Positions 41,359 through 50,559 of a stretch of 64,000 bases of DNA are shown in pieces. A program made the position numbers and the translations under genes. Below the pieces are notes generated by a model. The model did no database searches, was not told the DNA's origin, and saw only the letters and a program-made list of their open reading frames with translations. Numbering within the stretch: position 1 is the first letter of the stretch; the number at the start of each line of letters is the position of its first letter. Source of the stretch: Bacillota bacterium (GTDB lineage: Bacteria > Bacillota > Clostridia > Peptostreptococcales > Anaerovoracaceae); contig JAEZLP010000064.1 in the NCBI GenBank assembly GCA_023415235.1, forward strand, positions 9,659-73,658. The letters are read 5' to 3'.

Positions 41359-43164
41359 TTGAAGACCACTGGTGGAGAAATTATCTTAAAATATCTTGAG
41401 ATGGAGGGAGTGCCATATATAATAGGTATTCCGGGCCATGGTTGCTTAGGACTCTTTGATGCGATAAAAAAATCACAGGACAATCAATCTATCAAATATA
41501 TACAGGTCAAACACGAACAAGCAGCCGTCCATATCGCCGACGGGTATTATCGGATTTCCGGCAAACCTCTGGCAGTTTTTACATCCATCGGCCCCGGCGC
41601 ATTGAATACCGCCATTGGCATGGGTACGGCCTATGTTGACTCTTCGGCGGTGCTTCTTCTGACCGGAGATACTCATGTACATATGAAGGGTGTGGGTGTT
41701 TTACAGGAAATCGAACGCTATCAGGACTCAAACTTCATCAGGGCGCTGGAGCCCTTGTCCAAAAGAAGCTGGCGGGTTGAATCCGCAGCCCAGCTTCCCA
41801 GGATCATGAAAAGGGCTTTCAACATGATGCTCAACGGCAGGAGCGGACCGGTAACCATCTCGCTGCCCATGGATGTGCAGTCCCAGGAAGCGGAGTTTTC
41901 GCCGAACGACCGACCGAGCGGACGATTCGGGAAACCGATCGGAGCTCCGGCGGATATCCGCAGCGCCGTCGAATTGATGAGAGATGCGAAAAGACCGGTC
42001 ATTCTGGCAGGCGGAGGAGCACTGAGGTCAAAATGTGCGGAGGAGCTGCAAGAACTGGCTGAACTATGGGGGGCTGCAGTGGTAACGACGCTGGCCGGCA
42101 AAAGCGCTTTTCCGGAGAATCATGATCTGTACGGCTGGCACACCGGATCAAAGGGAACGCCCGTGGGGATACAGTTATGCAGGGAAGCGGACGTCATATT
42201 GGCGCTGGGGACCCGATTTGCCGATGAGACGACCTGTTCGTACAAACAGGGTGAAAGCTTTAACTTCCCCGACACCAAGCTGATCCATGTAGATATCGAT
42301 CCCAATGAGCTCGGGAAAAACTACCGCTGCGATCTGGGGATCATAGGAGATTTGAAACAGGTTCTTCTCCAACTGATCTCCGAATACAGGGAAAAGGTTT
42401 CGGACGAAAGAACTTATTCAGAAAAAGAATACATAAAGCACATCAAACAATTAAACAAAGAATGGAAGGACTATCTGGAAGAAGTACGTTCCGTTCAACT
42501 CGACAAAATTACAATTTCACAGCTGATTGGAGAACTCAATCAGTGCCTGCCTCAAGACGCAATTCTAGTATCCTCATCAGGAAACACACAGGCACAATTA
42601 TTCCAGGAATATTGCTTTACAAAACCATATACCAATCTGACCACGGGAGGATTCTCCACCATGGGCTGGGCTATGCCGGCAGCTATGGGCGCAAAACTGG
42701 CGAGGCCGGACGCTCCTGTGGTTGCCATAATGGGAGACGGAGATTTTCTCATGGTTATGCAGGAATTGTCCACTCTGGCCCAGTATCAGATTCCGGTTGT
42801 CGTGATTCTGGCTAACAACTGCGGATGGATGGCTATCAAAGATCTGCAGCTGGATATGCTTGGTACGGAACGGGTATTCGGGAATGACTGGGAGCGGGAC
42901 GGAGAACTGTATACTCCAGATTTCAAATCCATCGCAGATGCGTTCGGGATCTATTCCCAGAAGATATCCCAAAAAGGCCAGGTGGCGGAAGCCGTGAAAA
43001 ACGCTCTTGACAAAAACGCCCCCGCCCTGATCGAGGTTGATGTCTGCAGGGAGCAGCCGTATTCAGGAGGGAAAGCCTTCGGCTGGTGGGATGTTCCGAT
43101 TCCCGCGTATCTGAAGGATCGCAGAGCCAAATATGAAGTAGAAATCAAAGGTGAAACTGTTTAG
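41359..43164 (+). CDS. Thiamine-pyrophosphate-dependent enzyme, acetolactate-synthase-like, substrate unknown
   Basis: A 601-residue TPP enzyme with the three ALS/POX-type domains. The N-terminal pyrimidine-binding domain carries the catalytic Glu (VKHEQAAVHIADGYY); the middle domain is about 195-330; the C-terminal PP domain has the Mg site GDGDFLM-N25-NN. The family performs decarboxylation or ligation of 2-keto acids and ketols. It is not the biosynthetic IlvB, which is at 56047, and lacks clear IolD or Xsc signatures. It heads a sugar-type operon with a MocA dehydrogenase, transketolase and RpiB-like gene. The TTG at 41359 has AAGGAG nine bases upstream; TTG 41350 touches that site. Confidence 0.85.
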   Translation: MKTTGGEIILKYLEMEGVPYIIGIPGHGCLGLFDAIKKSQDNQSIKYIQVKHEQAAVHIADGYYRISGKPLAVFTSIGPGALNTAIGMGTAYVDSSAVLLLTGDTHVHMKGVGVLQEIERYQDSNFIRALEPLSKRSWRVESAAQLPRIMKRAFNMMLNGRSGPVTISLPMDVQSQEAEFSPNDRPSGRFGKPIGAPADIRSAVELMRDAKRPVILAGGGALRSKCAEELQELAELWGAAVVTTLAGKSAFPENHDLYGWHTGSKGTPVGIQLCREADVILALGTRFADETTCSYKQGESFNFPDTKLIHVDIDPNELGKNYRCDLGIIGDLKQVLLQLISEYREKVSDERTYSEKEYIKHIKQLNKEWKDYLEEVRSVQLDKITISQLIGELNQCLPQDAILVSSSGNTQAQLFQEYCFTKPYTNLTTGGFSTMGWAMPAAMGAKLARPDAPVVAIMGDGDFLMVMQELSTLAQYQIPVVVILANNCGWMAIKDLQLDMLGTERVFGNDWERDGELYTPDFKSIADAFGIYSQKISQKGQVAEAVKNALDKNAPALIEVDVCREQPYSGGKAFGWWDVPIPAYLKDRRAKYEVEIKGETV

Positions 43165-43199
43165 GTTGGTAATAAACATAGAAAGGGAAGGATAGACAT

Positions 43200-44261
43200 A
43201 TGGAAAAAATCAGGGTATGTATCGTCGGTATCGGTCGTATTGCTACATTGAACGTTCTTGGCTACAAGGACAATCCGGATGCGGAGATCTATGCGGTGTG
43301 CAGCAGGAATGAAGAGAAAGGCCGCAAGGCTGCCGAGGAATGGAAGGCGCAGAAGGTATATACCGATTATGACGAGATGTTGAAGGATCCCAAGATCGAC
43401 ATGGTTGAGCTGCTTGTCCCCCACAACTTGCATTGCGAAATGACCATAAAGGCCTGTGAAGCGGGGAAACATGTATCGGTTCAGAAGCCGATGGCCATGA
43501 ACCTGAAAGAATGCGATCTCATGATTGAAGCGGCGAAAAAAGCCGGAGTGAAATTAAAGGTCTATGAAAACTTCATGTTCTATCCGCCTTATGTCAAGGC
43601 GAAGCAGCTCATCGAGGAAGGCGTCATCGGCGAGCCCATTACGATGAGATACAAAATGAATGCCGGAAAGCAGACCCTTGGGTGGAGCGTAGACGACGAC
43701 ACCTGGAAGTGGAGGATGGAGGAGGAGACCTGCGGTGGAGGGCCGCTGGTTTTCGACGACGGGTATCATAAGTTCTCCATCGCCATGTACCTCATGGGAC
43801 AAGTGGAGAAGGTAACGGCCTGGATCGATACGACGGATGTGATCCCGGGAGTGTTCTATGAGGATGCGCCATCCATGATCATGTGGAAGTATAAGGATGC
43901 TAAAAAATATGGATTTATGGATATCACCTATTCCGAAGATTTGTTTATCGATACGGATTACTATTCCTGCGACGAAAGGGTGGAGGTCACCGGATCGAAG
44001 GGGATTTTATGGGTCACCCGCTGCACCGGTAAAATGCTTCAGATTCCTACGCTCATCGTTTACAAGGACGGCCAGCTGACTACCTATGAAGGGCTGAGGG
44101 ACGATTGGGCCGACTCTTTTATCGATTCCACTCTTGACTTTATCGATGCGCTGAAAAATGGCCGGGAACCGAGGCTGACAGGGGAAGAAGGCCGTGAGGT
44201 ACTGAAATTTGCCCTGGCGGCGATTCAGTCCTCCAAAGAAAAAAGAGAGATATATCTATAG
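43200..44261 (+). CDS. Gfo/Idh/MocA-family NAD(P)-dependent sugar or polyol dehydrogenase
   Basis: A 353-residue protein. The N-terminal Rossmann fold begins RVCIVGIGRIATLNVLG, and the family EKP-like motif appears as QKPMAMNLKECD (about 98-110). The C-terminal alpha/beta domain includes GGGPLVFDDGYHKFSIAMYL, with the His in the catalytic region. Members oxidise or reduce sugars, inositols and related polyols. Here it is 35 bases after the TPP enzyme gene and precedes the transketolase genes, so it probably acts on the imported substrate. GGAAGGA precedes the ATG. Confidence 0.9.
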   Translation: MEKIRVCIVGIGRIATLNVLGYKDNPDAEIYAVCSRNEEKGRKAAEEWKAQKVYTDYDEMLKDPKIDMVELLVPHNLHCEMTIKACEAGKHVSVQKPMAMNLKECDLMIEAAKKAGVKLKVYENFMFYPPYVKAKQLIEEGVIGEPITMRYKMNAGKQTLGWSVDDDTWKWRMEEETCGGGPLVFDDGYHKFSIAMYLMGQVEKVTAWIDTTDVIPGVFYEDAPSMIMWKYKDAKKYGFMDITYSEDLFIDTDYYSCDERVEVTGSKGILWVTRCTGKMLQIPTLIVYKDGQLTTYEGLRDDWADSFIDSTLDFIDALKNGREPRLTGEEGREVLKFALAAIQSSKEKREIYL

Positions 44262-44294
44262 AATTGTAATGATCAGTCATTCCGGAGGTCCGAG

Positions 44295-45167
44295 ATGAAG
44301 GAATACATAAATAACGCGGATACTGCCTGCGCCGATATGGACGATCTGAGAAGATTCGCAGCTGACATCAGGATACAAACCATACGGATGTTTGCCCACT
44401 CGGGATACGGGCATATCGGAGGGGCAATGTCGATTGCCGACGTTCTGGCTGTGCTCTATGGAGGCGTCATGGCGTTCGATCCCGGCAATCCCTCCTGGGA
44501 GGAAAGGGACCGACTCGTACTGTCAAAAGGACACAGCGGTCCTTCCCTGTATGCCGCCCTGGCCTTGAAAGGCTTTTTCCCCTTGGAGGAGCTGAAAACC
44601 CTCAACCAGGGAGGAACGAGGCTGCCAAGCCACTGCGACAGGTTGAAAACGCCCGGTATCGATATGACGACCGGCTCTCTCGGCCAGGGTGTTTCCGCGG
44701 CCATGGGTATTGCAATGGGAGTCAGGATGAAAGGGCTGCCGGGCTACACCTACCTGATTATCGGTGACGGAGAGCTTCAGGAGGGCCAGGTCTGGGAGGG
44801 AATCCAATTTGCGGCCCACCAGAAACTGGATCGGCTCATCGCATTCGTCGACTACAATAAAAAACAGCTGGACGGTTTGGTAGACGATATTTGCAAACCC
44901 TTTGACATCTGCGAGAAATTTCGAAGCTTCGGCTGGAACGCGCAGGTCGTTAAAGGATATGACGTGAAAGAAATCTATGAAGCCATAGGAAATGCCAAAA
45001 AAGTGAAAGGGAAGCCATCGGCAATCGTTCTGGACACCATCAAGGGAAAAGGCTGCTGCTTCGCTGAAAATACAGATTTTAACCACTATATGGTCATCTC
45101 GGAGAAGATGGCGGAAGAAGCCGTTCTGGAGATTGAAAACAGCCTGAAAGCCCAGGTAAAGGAGTGA
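44295..45167 (+). CDS. Transketolase, N-terminal (TPP-diphosphate-binding) subunit
   Basis: The 290-residue product corresponds to the N-terminal half of transketolase. It contains SGYGHIGGAMSIADVL, LSKGHSGPSLYAAL, SLGQGVSAAMGIAMG and the Mg/TPP motif IGDGELQEGQVWEG. The C-terminal half is the next gene. Split transketolases are frequent in anaerobes and in dedicated catabolic clusters. The subunit transfers two-carbon ketol units between ketoses and aldoses. GGAGGTCC precedes the ATG. The C-terminal partner starts six bases later. Confidence 0.93.
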   Translation: MKEYINNADTACADMDDLRRFAADIRIQTIRMFAHSGYGHIGGAMSIADVLAVLYGGVMAFDPGNPSWEERDRLVLSKGHSGPSLYAALALKGFFPLEELKTLNQGGTRLPSHCDRLKTPGIDMTTGSLGQGVSAAMGIAMGVRMKGLPGYTYLIIGDGELQEGQVWEGIQFAAHQKLDRLIAFVDYNKKQLDGLVDDICKPFDICEKFRSFGWNAQVVKGYDVKEIYEAIGNAKKVKGKPSAIVLDTIKGKGCCFAENTDFNHYMVISEKMAEEAVLEIENSLKAQVKE

Positions 45168-45172
45168 AATCA

Positions 45173-46168
45173 ATGTGTATGCACAGACTGGAAGAGCAGC
45201 ATAGGGAAGAGAACGTGGCAATGCGCGATGTTTATTGCAAGACGTTGATGCAGATCGCCGAGAAAAATCCGGCGGTGGTTTCCGTGGACGCGGATGTCAT
45301 GCATTCTCTCGGCACTCTTGAATTTCATAAAACCTACCCTGAGCGCGCCATCAACTGCGGAATCCAGGAGGCCAATGCCGTGGGCGTCTGCGCCGGGCTC
45401 TCCGTAACAGGATTTATTCCGTTCTTTCATACGTTCAGCGTCTTCGCCACGCGAAGAGTCTATGACCAGGTGTTTTTATCCTGTGCCTATTCCGGCGCCA
45501 ATGTAAAGATTATCGGCGGAGACGCCGGGGTTACCACTGCGGTTAACGGCGGAACTCACATGCCCTTTGAAGACATGGGGATCATGAGAAACATTCCGGG
45601 GATGACCGTCATAGAGCCTTCCGATTCCGTAATGCTGAGAAGCATCGTGCCCCAGATGGCGGATAACTATGGGAATCATTATTTGCGCATGTGCAGAAGA
45701 AACATGGTAAAAATCTACCAGGATGGTTCCTGTTTCGAGATCGGAAAAGCGGCTGTCCTGAAGGAAGGCGCCGATGTGACGATTATCGCAGTGGGGATCA
45801 TGGTGTATGAAGCTTTGAAAGCCAGTGAAGTTCTCAAAAATCAGAATATCACTGCCAGAGTAGTGGATATGTTCACGATTAAACCTGTGGATGAAGCCTG
45901 TATACTGGAGAGCGCGAAACGGACCGGAGCCATTGTGACAGCCGAGAACCATAGCATTTTCAACGGACTCGGATCGGCGGTTTCGGAAGTCCTCTCCGAA
46001 CGATGTCCTGTTCCGATGGAGAGAGTCGGGGTAAGGGATGAATTCGGTGAGGTTGGAGATCAGGAATATCTTATGAAGCGTTACAAGCTGACCGCAGAGG
46101 AAATCTGCAGGAAAGCCATGAAAGTGATAGAAAGGAAAAAGTACGGTGAAAATTGCTGTTGTCAATGA
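45173..46168 (+). CDS. Transketolase, C-terminal subunit
   Basis: A 331-residue protein forming the pyrimidine-binding and C-terminal domains of split transketolase. It has the catalytic Glu in INCGIQEANAVGVCAGLS, the FHTFSVFATRRVYDQ segment, and TAVNGGTHMPFEDMGIMR. The ATG at 45173 has AAAGGAG nine bases upstream; GTG 45164 lies against that site and is rejected. Its last codons overlap the RpiB-like gene by 23 bases, indicating translational coupling. Together with 44295 it would cleave or build ketoses, using glyceraldehyde-3-phosphate or a similar acceptor. Confidence 0.92.
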   Translation: MCMHRLEEQHREENVAMRDVYCKTLMQIAEKNPAVVSVDADVMHSLGTLEFHKTYPERAINCGIQEANAVGVCAGLSVTGFIPFFHTFSVFATRRVYDQVFLSCAYSGANVKIIGGDAGVTTAVNGGTHMPFEDMGIMRNIPGMTVIEPSDSVMLRSIVPQMADNYGNHYLRMCRRNMVKIYQDGSCFEIGKAAVLKEGADVTIIAVGIMVYEALKASEVLKNQNITARVVDMFTIKPVDEACILESAKRTGAIVTAENHSIFNGLGSAVSEVLSERCPVPMERVGVRDEFGEVGDQEYLMKRYKLTAEEICRKAMKVIERKKYGENCCCQ

Positions 46169-46763
46169 GGTAAGCGCCTCCCACAGAAATGCAGACATTC
46201 TGGCAGCGCTGGACGGATTCGACCACGAGATATACAATCTGGGAATGACCGGTCCGGAACAAAAGCCTGAACTGACGTATATCCATACCGGCATGATGGC
46301 GGGCATCCTGCTGAACATGAAAATAGTGGATTTTGTCATCGGAGGGTGCGGCACAGGTCAGGGATTCCTGAATTCTGCCCTGCAGTATCCGGGAGTGTTC
46401 TGCGGCTTGATTTCAGATCCTCTGGATGCCTGGCTTTTTTCCAGGATCAACGGAGGAAACTGCGTCTCGCTGCCATTGAATAAAGGATACGGCTGGGCTG
46501 CAGATATCAACCTCAGGTTTGTATTTGAAAAATTATTTGAAGGGGAAATGGGAGCCGGGTATCCGGAACACAGGAAAGAGAGTCAGAAGCTGAGCAGAGA
46601 TAAGCTTAAAAAGATTTCCGGAGATACCCATAAGAGTATTTACGAAATCCTTGAAATCTCGGATAGAGAGATATTGGAGCCCCTTTCCCGGATGAACCGG
46701 TTTATGGAGCTCGTCGGGAAGCAGGGTAGCGAAGGAAAGGATATCGGGAAGTTTTTTCGTTAA
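46146..46763 (+). CDS. RpiB/LacA/LacB-family sugar isomerase
   Basis: A 205-residue member, longer than ordinary RpiB (near 150). The catalytic-Cys motif GGCGTGQGFLNSA and the following SDPLDAWLFSRINGGNCVSL align with RpiB CGTGVG and its downstream SxxSAxxSRxHND region. A C-terminal extension of about 60 residues is helical and charged. The family isomerises aldose and ketose (usually phosphorylated). Relatives beside split transketolase isomerise sulfoerythrose in the sulfo-transketolase pathway. The start is GTG with GAAAGGA upstream and it overlaps the previous gene. Confidence 0.87.
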   Translation: MKIAVVNEVSASHRNADILAALDGFDHEIYNLGMTGPEQKPELTYIHTGMMAGILLNMKIVDFVIGGCGTGQGFLNSALQYPGVFCGLISDPLDAWLFSRINGGNCVSLPLNKGYGWAADINLRFVFEKLFEGEMGAGYPEHRKESQKLSRDKLKKISGDTHKSIYEILEISDREILEPLSRMNRFMELVGKQGSEGKDIGKFFR

Positions 46764-46816
46764 AATAACCAGGATTCAGAAACGGCGGAACCGAATAAGT
46801 TGAAGGAGTAACGAAA

Positions 46817-47572
46817 ATGATACAATCACTTGATCGAGGACTTGAAATTCTCTTTTTACTCGCGGAAAACAAGAGCAGAGGAGTAACCGAGCTGGCAGAA
46901 GACCTGAAGGTTAACAAGAGCACAGTCTTTCGTTTACTGCAGACATTGGAGCAGCGCGATCTCGTTCATCAGGACGAAACGACGGCCAAGTACAGGCTGG
47001 GAATCGGGTTGCTGCATATCAGCGAGGGCCTTGTAAAAAATCTTGACGTCATCAATATCTCAAGGCCTACCTTAAAGCAGCTGATGGACAGCACGAAGGA
47101 AAGCGCACATCTGTGCACCTTTACCAATGATAAGGTTTATGTGGTAGATCAGGTGAAAAGCAATTACCCCATGAAGGTTTCCGCTGCAATCGGCCACGAG
47201 GAACCGATCCATTGCTCGTCCGTCGGCAAATGCATTCTGGCATATCTCCCGGAGGAGAAAAGTGAAAAGATTTTGAACGAGGTGGAATTTATCAAATATA
47301 CCGATAAAACGAAAACCTCAAAAGAGGAATTAGTCAAAGAATTAAAACAAATCAGAAAAAACGGGTTCGCCCTGGATGATGAGGAATTGAGCATCGGTGT
47401 GTGTTGCATCGCCGCTCCGATTTACAATCATAAAGGGGAAGTGAAAAATTGTATCGGAATATCCGGTCCTTCCGCCCGGATCCGCAAGGATAATATCGAT
47501 TTGTACATCAACAAGCTGAAGATTGCAGCAAATCACATATCCCACAATATGGGATACCGCATTCAAAAATAA
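46817..47572 (+). CDS. IclR-family transcriptional regulator
   Basis: The 251-residue regulator has an N-terminal winged helix-turn-helix (about 1-65; SLDRGLEILFLLAENK, GVTELAEDLKVNKSTVFRLLQTL) and an IclR effector-binding domain (about 75-250; IHCSSVGKCILAYL, CCIAAPIYNHKGEV). IclR proteins bind palindromic operators and respond to small metabolites. It lies between the catabolic genes and the ABC transporter and is the obvious candidate to bind the repeated palindrome at 41238 and 41326. AAGGAG precedes the ATG. Confidence 0.93.
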   Translation: MIQSLDRGLEILFLLAENKSRGVTELAEDLKVNKSTVFRLLQTLEQRDLVHQDETTAKYRLGIGLLHISEGLVKNLDVINISRPTLKQLMDSTKESAHLCTFTNDKVYVVDQVKSNYPMKVSAAIGHEEPIHCSSVGKCILAYLPEEKSEKILNEVEFIKYTDKTKTSKEELVKELKQIRKNGFALDDEELSIGVCCIAAPIYNHKGEVKNCIGISGPSARIRKDNIDLYINKLKIAANHISHNMGYRIQK

Positions 47573-47657
47573 CCAACAGCAATGACGAATAGCAATTACA
47601 AACAGTAAATATCAATAGTAATAACCAATAGTACAGGCAAAAAAATACTCCGAGGGA

Positions 47658-47758
47658 CCGAAAACAGCGTGCGCCGAGTTCAGGTTAATCACACCCTGAC
47701 TCAAAACAAATGAACTTTTCAAGTCTCCTCATCCTCCTATAAAACACGCTGTTTTCGG
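47658..47758. repeat. Long-range 14-bp perfect inverted repeat in the iclR-ABC intergenic region
   Basis: CCGAAAACAGCGTG (47658-47671) is repeated inverted as CACGCTGTTTTCGG (47745-47758), 73 bases apart, with a smaller GAGTTCAGG/CCTGACTC pairing inside. It occupies much of the 338-base gap between iclR and the transporter genes. It may be a structured leader or small RNA, or an operator. Nothing else recognisable was seen here apart from the CTTGTCT/AGACAAG palindrome at 47827-47847. Confidence 0.6.
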
Positions 47759-47826
47759 AAACCCGGACGAAGGATGACTGCATGCGACTTTTCCAGATCA
47801 ATGCTTCGATTTACTTTTGAACGGCG

Positions 47827-47847
47827 CTTGTCTGATACAAAGACAAG
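47827..47847. promoter_or_regulatory. Operator-like inverted repeat before the ABC transporter operon
   Basis: CTTGTCT-N7-AGACAAG (47827-47833 with 47841-47847) lies 63 bases before the binding-protein gene. TTGTCT with a TATAAA-like box downstream may be a promoter at long spacing, so the repeat could be a repressor site. Confidence 0.4.
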
Positions 47848-47910
47848 ATAATTATAAACCGTTTAGGCCGAATAAATGGTTAAAAAAAAATTATGAGAAG
47901 GAGAAGATCA

Positions 47911-48921
47911 ATGAAAAAAAGGATGATAGTACCAAAGCTATTAGCGGTGCTTCTGATCTTAAGCATGGTCATCATGACCGCATGTTCCGGCGGAAGCGAA
48001 CCGGCAACTTCGGGAGAGGAATCTGAAGATGGAAAGCTGGTAATTGCGGCATGCATGCAGGGAAATCAAAGCGGATTTATCCGGTATATGACCAGCGGCA
48101 TGTATGAGTATCAGAAGGCTTCCGCACCGGATGTGGACCTGCAGGTGGTATTCGCAGACGATGATCCTGCAAAACAGCAGGGCCAGGTTGAGAACTTTGT
48201 TTCCCAGGGTGTAGATGCAATCATATTGAATCCCGTCGACAAGGTTCAGAGCGCTGCAGCGGTAGATTTTGCAGCGGAAGCGGGTATTCCTGTCATTACG
48301 ATCAACACCATGTCGGACAGCAAGAACGTTACGGCGCATGTAGGCTCCGATGATGTGGAGGCCGGCACACTGCAGATGGAACGGCTTTTATCGGTAGCGC
48401 CGGAAAATCCAAGAGTGGCTTATATCAATGCAGTATTGGGACATTCGGCACAGGTGTTCCGTGAGCAGGGCTACCTGGAAGTACTGAAAAAGCATCCTGA
48501 AGCAACTCTTGTGGTGCAGAATACGGCAGACTGGTCAGGCGACAAGGCATTGCAGCTGGTTGAAAACTGGATCCAGACCTATCCCAATGGGATCGATGTG
48601 ATCGCCGCGCAAGCCGACTGCATTCTGGCCGGAGTCATTACCGCCGTTGAAGACGCCGGTTTGGCTGGCAAGATTCTCATTGCGGGTATGGACTGCGACA
48701 TGATGGTGATGGAAAAGATCAAGGAAGGCGTCGTTGACAATTCTATCTGGCAGGATGGACTAGGCCAGGGCGAAAACGCGCTGCGTATCGCAATTGACGC
48801 CGCCAGCGGGAAAGAAGTATCCGACTATCTGATCCCATTTGAAGTCTGCCACGGAGGAAATGTCGACAGCTACATAGAACAGGCAAAGGAACGGGATGCA
48901 ATCGCGGCTAAATACTTCTAA
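47911..48921 (+). CDS. Sugar ABC transporter substrate-binding lipoprotein (ribose/galactose type)
   Basis: A 336-residue lipoprotein. A lipoprotein signal (MKKRMIVPKLL, hydrophobic core) ends in the lipobox MTAC with Cys25. The mature part is a type I periplasmic binding protein with QGQVENFVSQGVDAIILNPVDK and GIPVITINTMSD, typical of the RbsB/sugar group. It should capture the sugar-like substrate outside the cell for the transporter encoded at 49054 and 50560. The ATG at 47911 has AAGGAGAAG upstream; an ATG at 47893 lies before that site. Confidence 0.92.
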   Translation: MKKRMIVPKLLAVLLILSMVIMTACSGGSEPATSGEESEDGKLVIAACMQGNQSGFIRYMTSGMYEYQKASAPDVDLQVVFADDDPAKQQGQVENFVSQGVDAIILNPVDKVQSAAAVDFAAEAGIPVITINTMSDSKNVTAHVGSDDVEAGTLQMERLLSVAPENPRVAYINAVLGHSAQVFREQGYLEVLKKHPEATLVVQNTADWSGDKALQLVENWIQTYPNGIDVIAAQADCILAGVITAVEDAGLAGKILIAGMDCDMMVMEKIKEGVVDNSIWQDGLGQGENALRIAIDAASGKEVSDYLIPFEVCHGGNVDSYIEQAKERDAIAAKYF

Positions 48922-48945
48922 TAACAGTTGTTAAGAGGAAATCAA

Positions 48946-48983
48946 GGCATAATTGCGGGGGGATTTCTTCCTGCAATTATGCC
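48946..48983 (+). other. Intercistronic hairpin after the binding-protein gene
   Basis: GGCATAATTGC (48946-48956) pairs perfectly with GCAATTATGCC (48973-48983). It lacks a T-run, so it probably stabilises the binding-protein mRNA or only partly terminates, a common way to make more binding protein than ATPase and permease. Confidence 0.7.
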
Positions 48984-49053
48984 ATGTCTTTCAAAAAGGT
49001 CATCGGTACCCGTATCAAGAAAGGCGTTATGGTATTAAGGAAAGGAGCTTCAT

Positions 49054-50556
49054 GTGGACAGTGATATCATTCTTGAAATGAAAAACATTGATAAGAGGTT
49101 CGGCGGCGTTCATGCGCTGGATAACGTCAGTCTCACCCTGAAACGAGGGGAAGTCCACGCGCTTGTAGGTGAAAATGGCGCAGGCAAGTCCACGTTGATG
49201 AAAATTCTGATCGGCCTGTATAAGCCTGACAGAGGAGAAATCTATTTTAATGGTCAAAAGGTAGATTTCAAATCGGTGAAAGACGCTCAGGACATCGGTA
49301 TCAGCATGATCTTCCAGGAGTTCAATCAGGTGAAGGTGTTGTCCGTAATGGAGAATATCTATCTGGGCAGGGAACCGAGGACGAAAAGCGGCTCGGTTGA
49401 CTTTAAAAAAATGTATCGTGATTCCAAAGACCTTTTGCTAAAACTGGGACTTGACCTTGACCCGAAGACCCGGATCTGGGATCTGACCGTTGCGAAGCAT
49501 CAGCTTGTGGAAATTGTAAAGGCAATTTCCTTAAACGCGCAGATCATCATCATGGATGAGCCAACTTCCGCGTTGAGCCAGAACGAAATCGAGTATTTGC
49601 TTTCCATGGTTCGCGTGCTGCGGGATCAGGGGAAAGCAGTGGTGTACATTTCTCATAAAATGAACGAGATTTATAATGTTTGCGATGCGGTTACCGTATT
49701 GCGGGACGGGAAATTCATTTACACGGGCAGAGTCTCCGAGGTTTTGGAAAAGGATCTGATTCGCATGATGGTAGACCGTGACGTCAGCGAACTCTTTCCA
49801 AAGCAGGAAAGCCAAATCGGAGAGGTGCTGCTGGAAGTGAAAAACCTTACGGTTGCAGGGAAGTTCGAGGATGTGAGCTTTGAATTGCGCAAGGGCGAAA
49901 TTCTAGGAGTGGCAGGACTGATGGGCGCCGGACGCACCGAGTTGATGGAAACCATTGTCGGGGCGCGGCGGCCGGACAAAGGAGAAATCTATCTGCGGGG
50001 AAGGAAGATCGTAAACCGCATACCCGGCGATGCGATCCGCAGAGGAATTGCAATGGTTCCAGAAGACAGAAAACGAAACGGCGTGTTTCTGAAGCTGAAT
50101 ATAAAGGACAACATTCTGATGTCATCCTTTGAGAAATGTCTGGCAGGTCCGTCCATCAACAAAAAAAAGGAAAAGAAATATTTTGATGAATATAAAGAAA
50201 AGCTTGAAATTAAATGCAGCGGTACCGCCCAAATCTGTAAGAACCTGTCCGGCGGCAATCAGCAAAAGGTGGCTGTATCCCGGGTGTTGAACTGCGATCC
50301 CGAAATCATTATTCTGGATGAACCGACCCGGGGGATTGACGTAAAAACAAAATCGGAGATTCACCGGCTGATGTCTGCTCTGGCCGGATCGGGAAGAGCT
50401 GTGCTGATGGTATCGTCAGAACTGCCGGAAATCCTTGGTATGAGCGATCGTGTACTGGTTCTGCATGAAGGAATTATGACCGGCATTTTAAGCCGTGAAG
50501 ATGCGACTGCCGATCGGATCATGGAACTGGCGGTAGCAACAAAAAGGGAGGAATAA
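49054..50556 (+). CDS. Sugar ABC transporter ATP-binding protein (RbsA/MglA type)
   Basis: A 500-residue protein with two fused ABC domains. The first has Walker A VGENGAGKSTLMK and Walker B IIIMDEPTSAL. The second has a degenerate Walker A (GLMGAGRTELME), signature LSGGNQQKVAV and Walker B IIILDEPTRGID, as is usual for RbsA/MglA/XylG proteins. It powers uptake through the permease encoded next. GTG at 49054 is used with GGAAAGGAG upstream. The permease start follows three bases after its stop. Confidence 0.93.
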   Translation: MDSDIILEMKNIDKRFGGVHALDNVSLTLKRGEVHALVGENGAGKSTLMKILIGLYKPDRGEIYFNGQKVDFKSVKDAQDIGISMIFQEFNQVKVLSVMENIYLGREPRTKSGSVDFKKMYRDSKDLLLKLGLDLDPKTRIWDLTVAKHQLVEIVKAISLNAQIIIMDEPTSALSQNEIEYLLSMVRVLRDQGKAVVYISHKMNEIYNVCDAVTVLRDGKFIYTGRVSEVLEKDLIRMMVDRDVSELFPKQESQIGEVLLEVKNLTVAGKFEDVSFELRKGEILGVAGLMGAGRTELMETIVGARRPDKGEIYLRGRKIVNRIPGDAIRRGIAMVPEDRKRNGVFLKLNIKDNILMSSFEKCLAGPSINKKKEKKYFDEYKEKLEIKCSGTAQICKNLSGGNQQKVAVSRVLNCDPEIIILDEPTRGIDVKTKSEIHRLMSALAGSGRAVLMVSSELPEILGMSDRVLVLHEGIMTGILSREDATADRIMELAVATKREE

Positions 50557-50559
50557 GAT

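Noticed and set aside
41359..43164. Sulfoacetaldehyde acetyltransferase (Xsc) or IolD identity for the TPP enzyme
   Set aside because: The N-terminal region and active-site surroundings do not match remembered Xsc or IolD sequences; only the general ALS-like family is supported.
45476..46354. 292-codon open frame on the minus strand
   Set aside because: Antisense to the transketolase and RpiB-like genes, both supported by conserved motifs.
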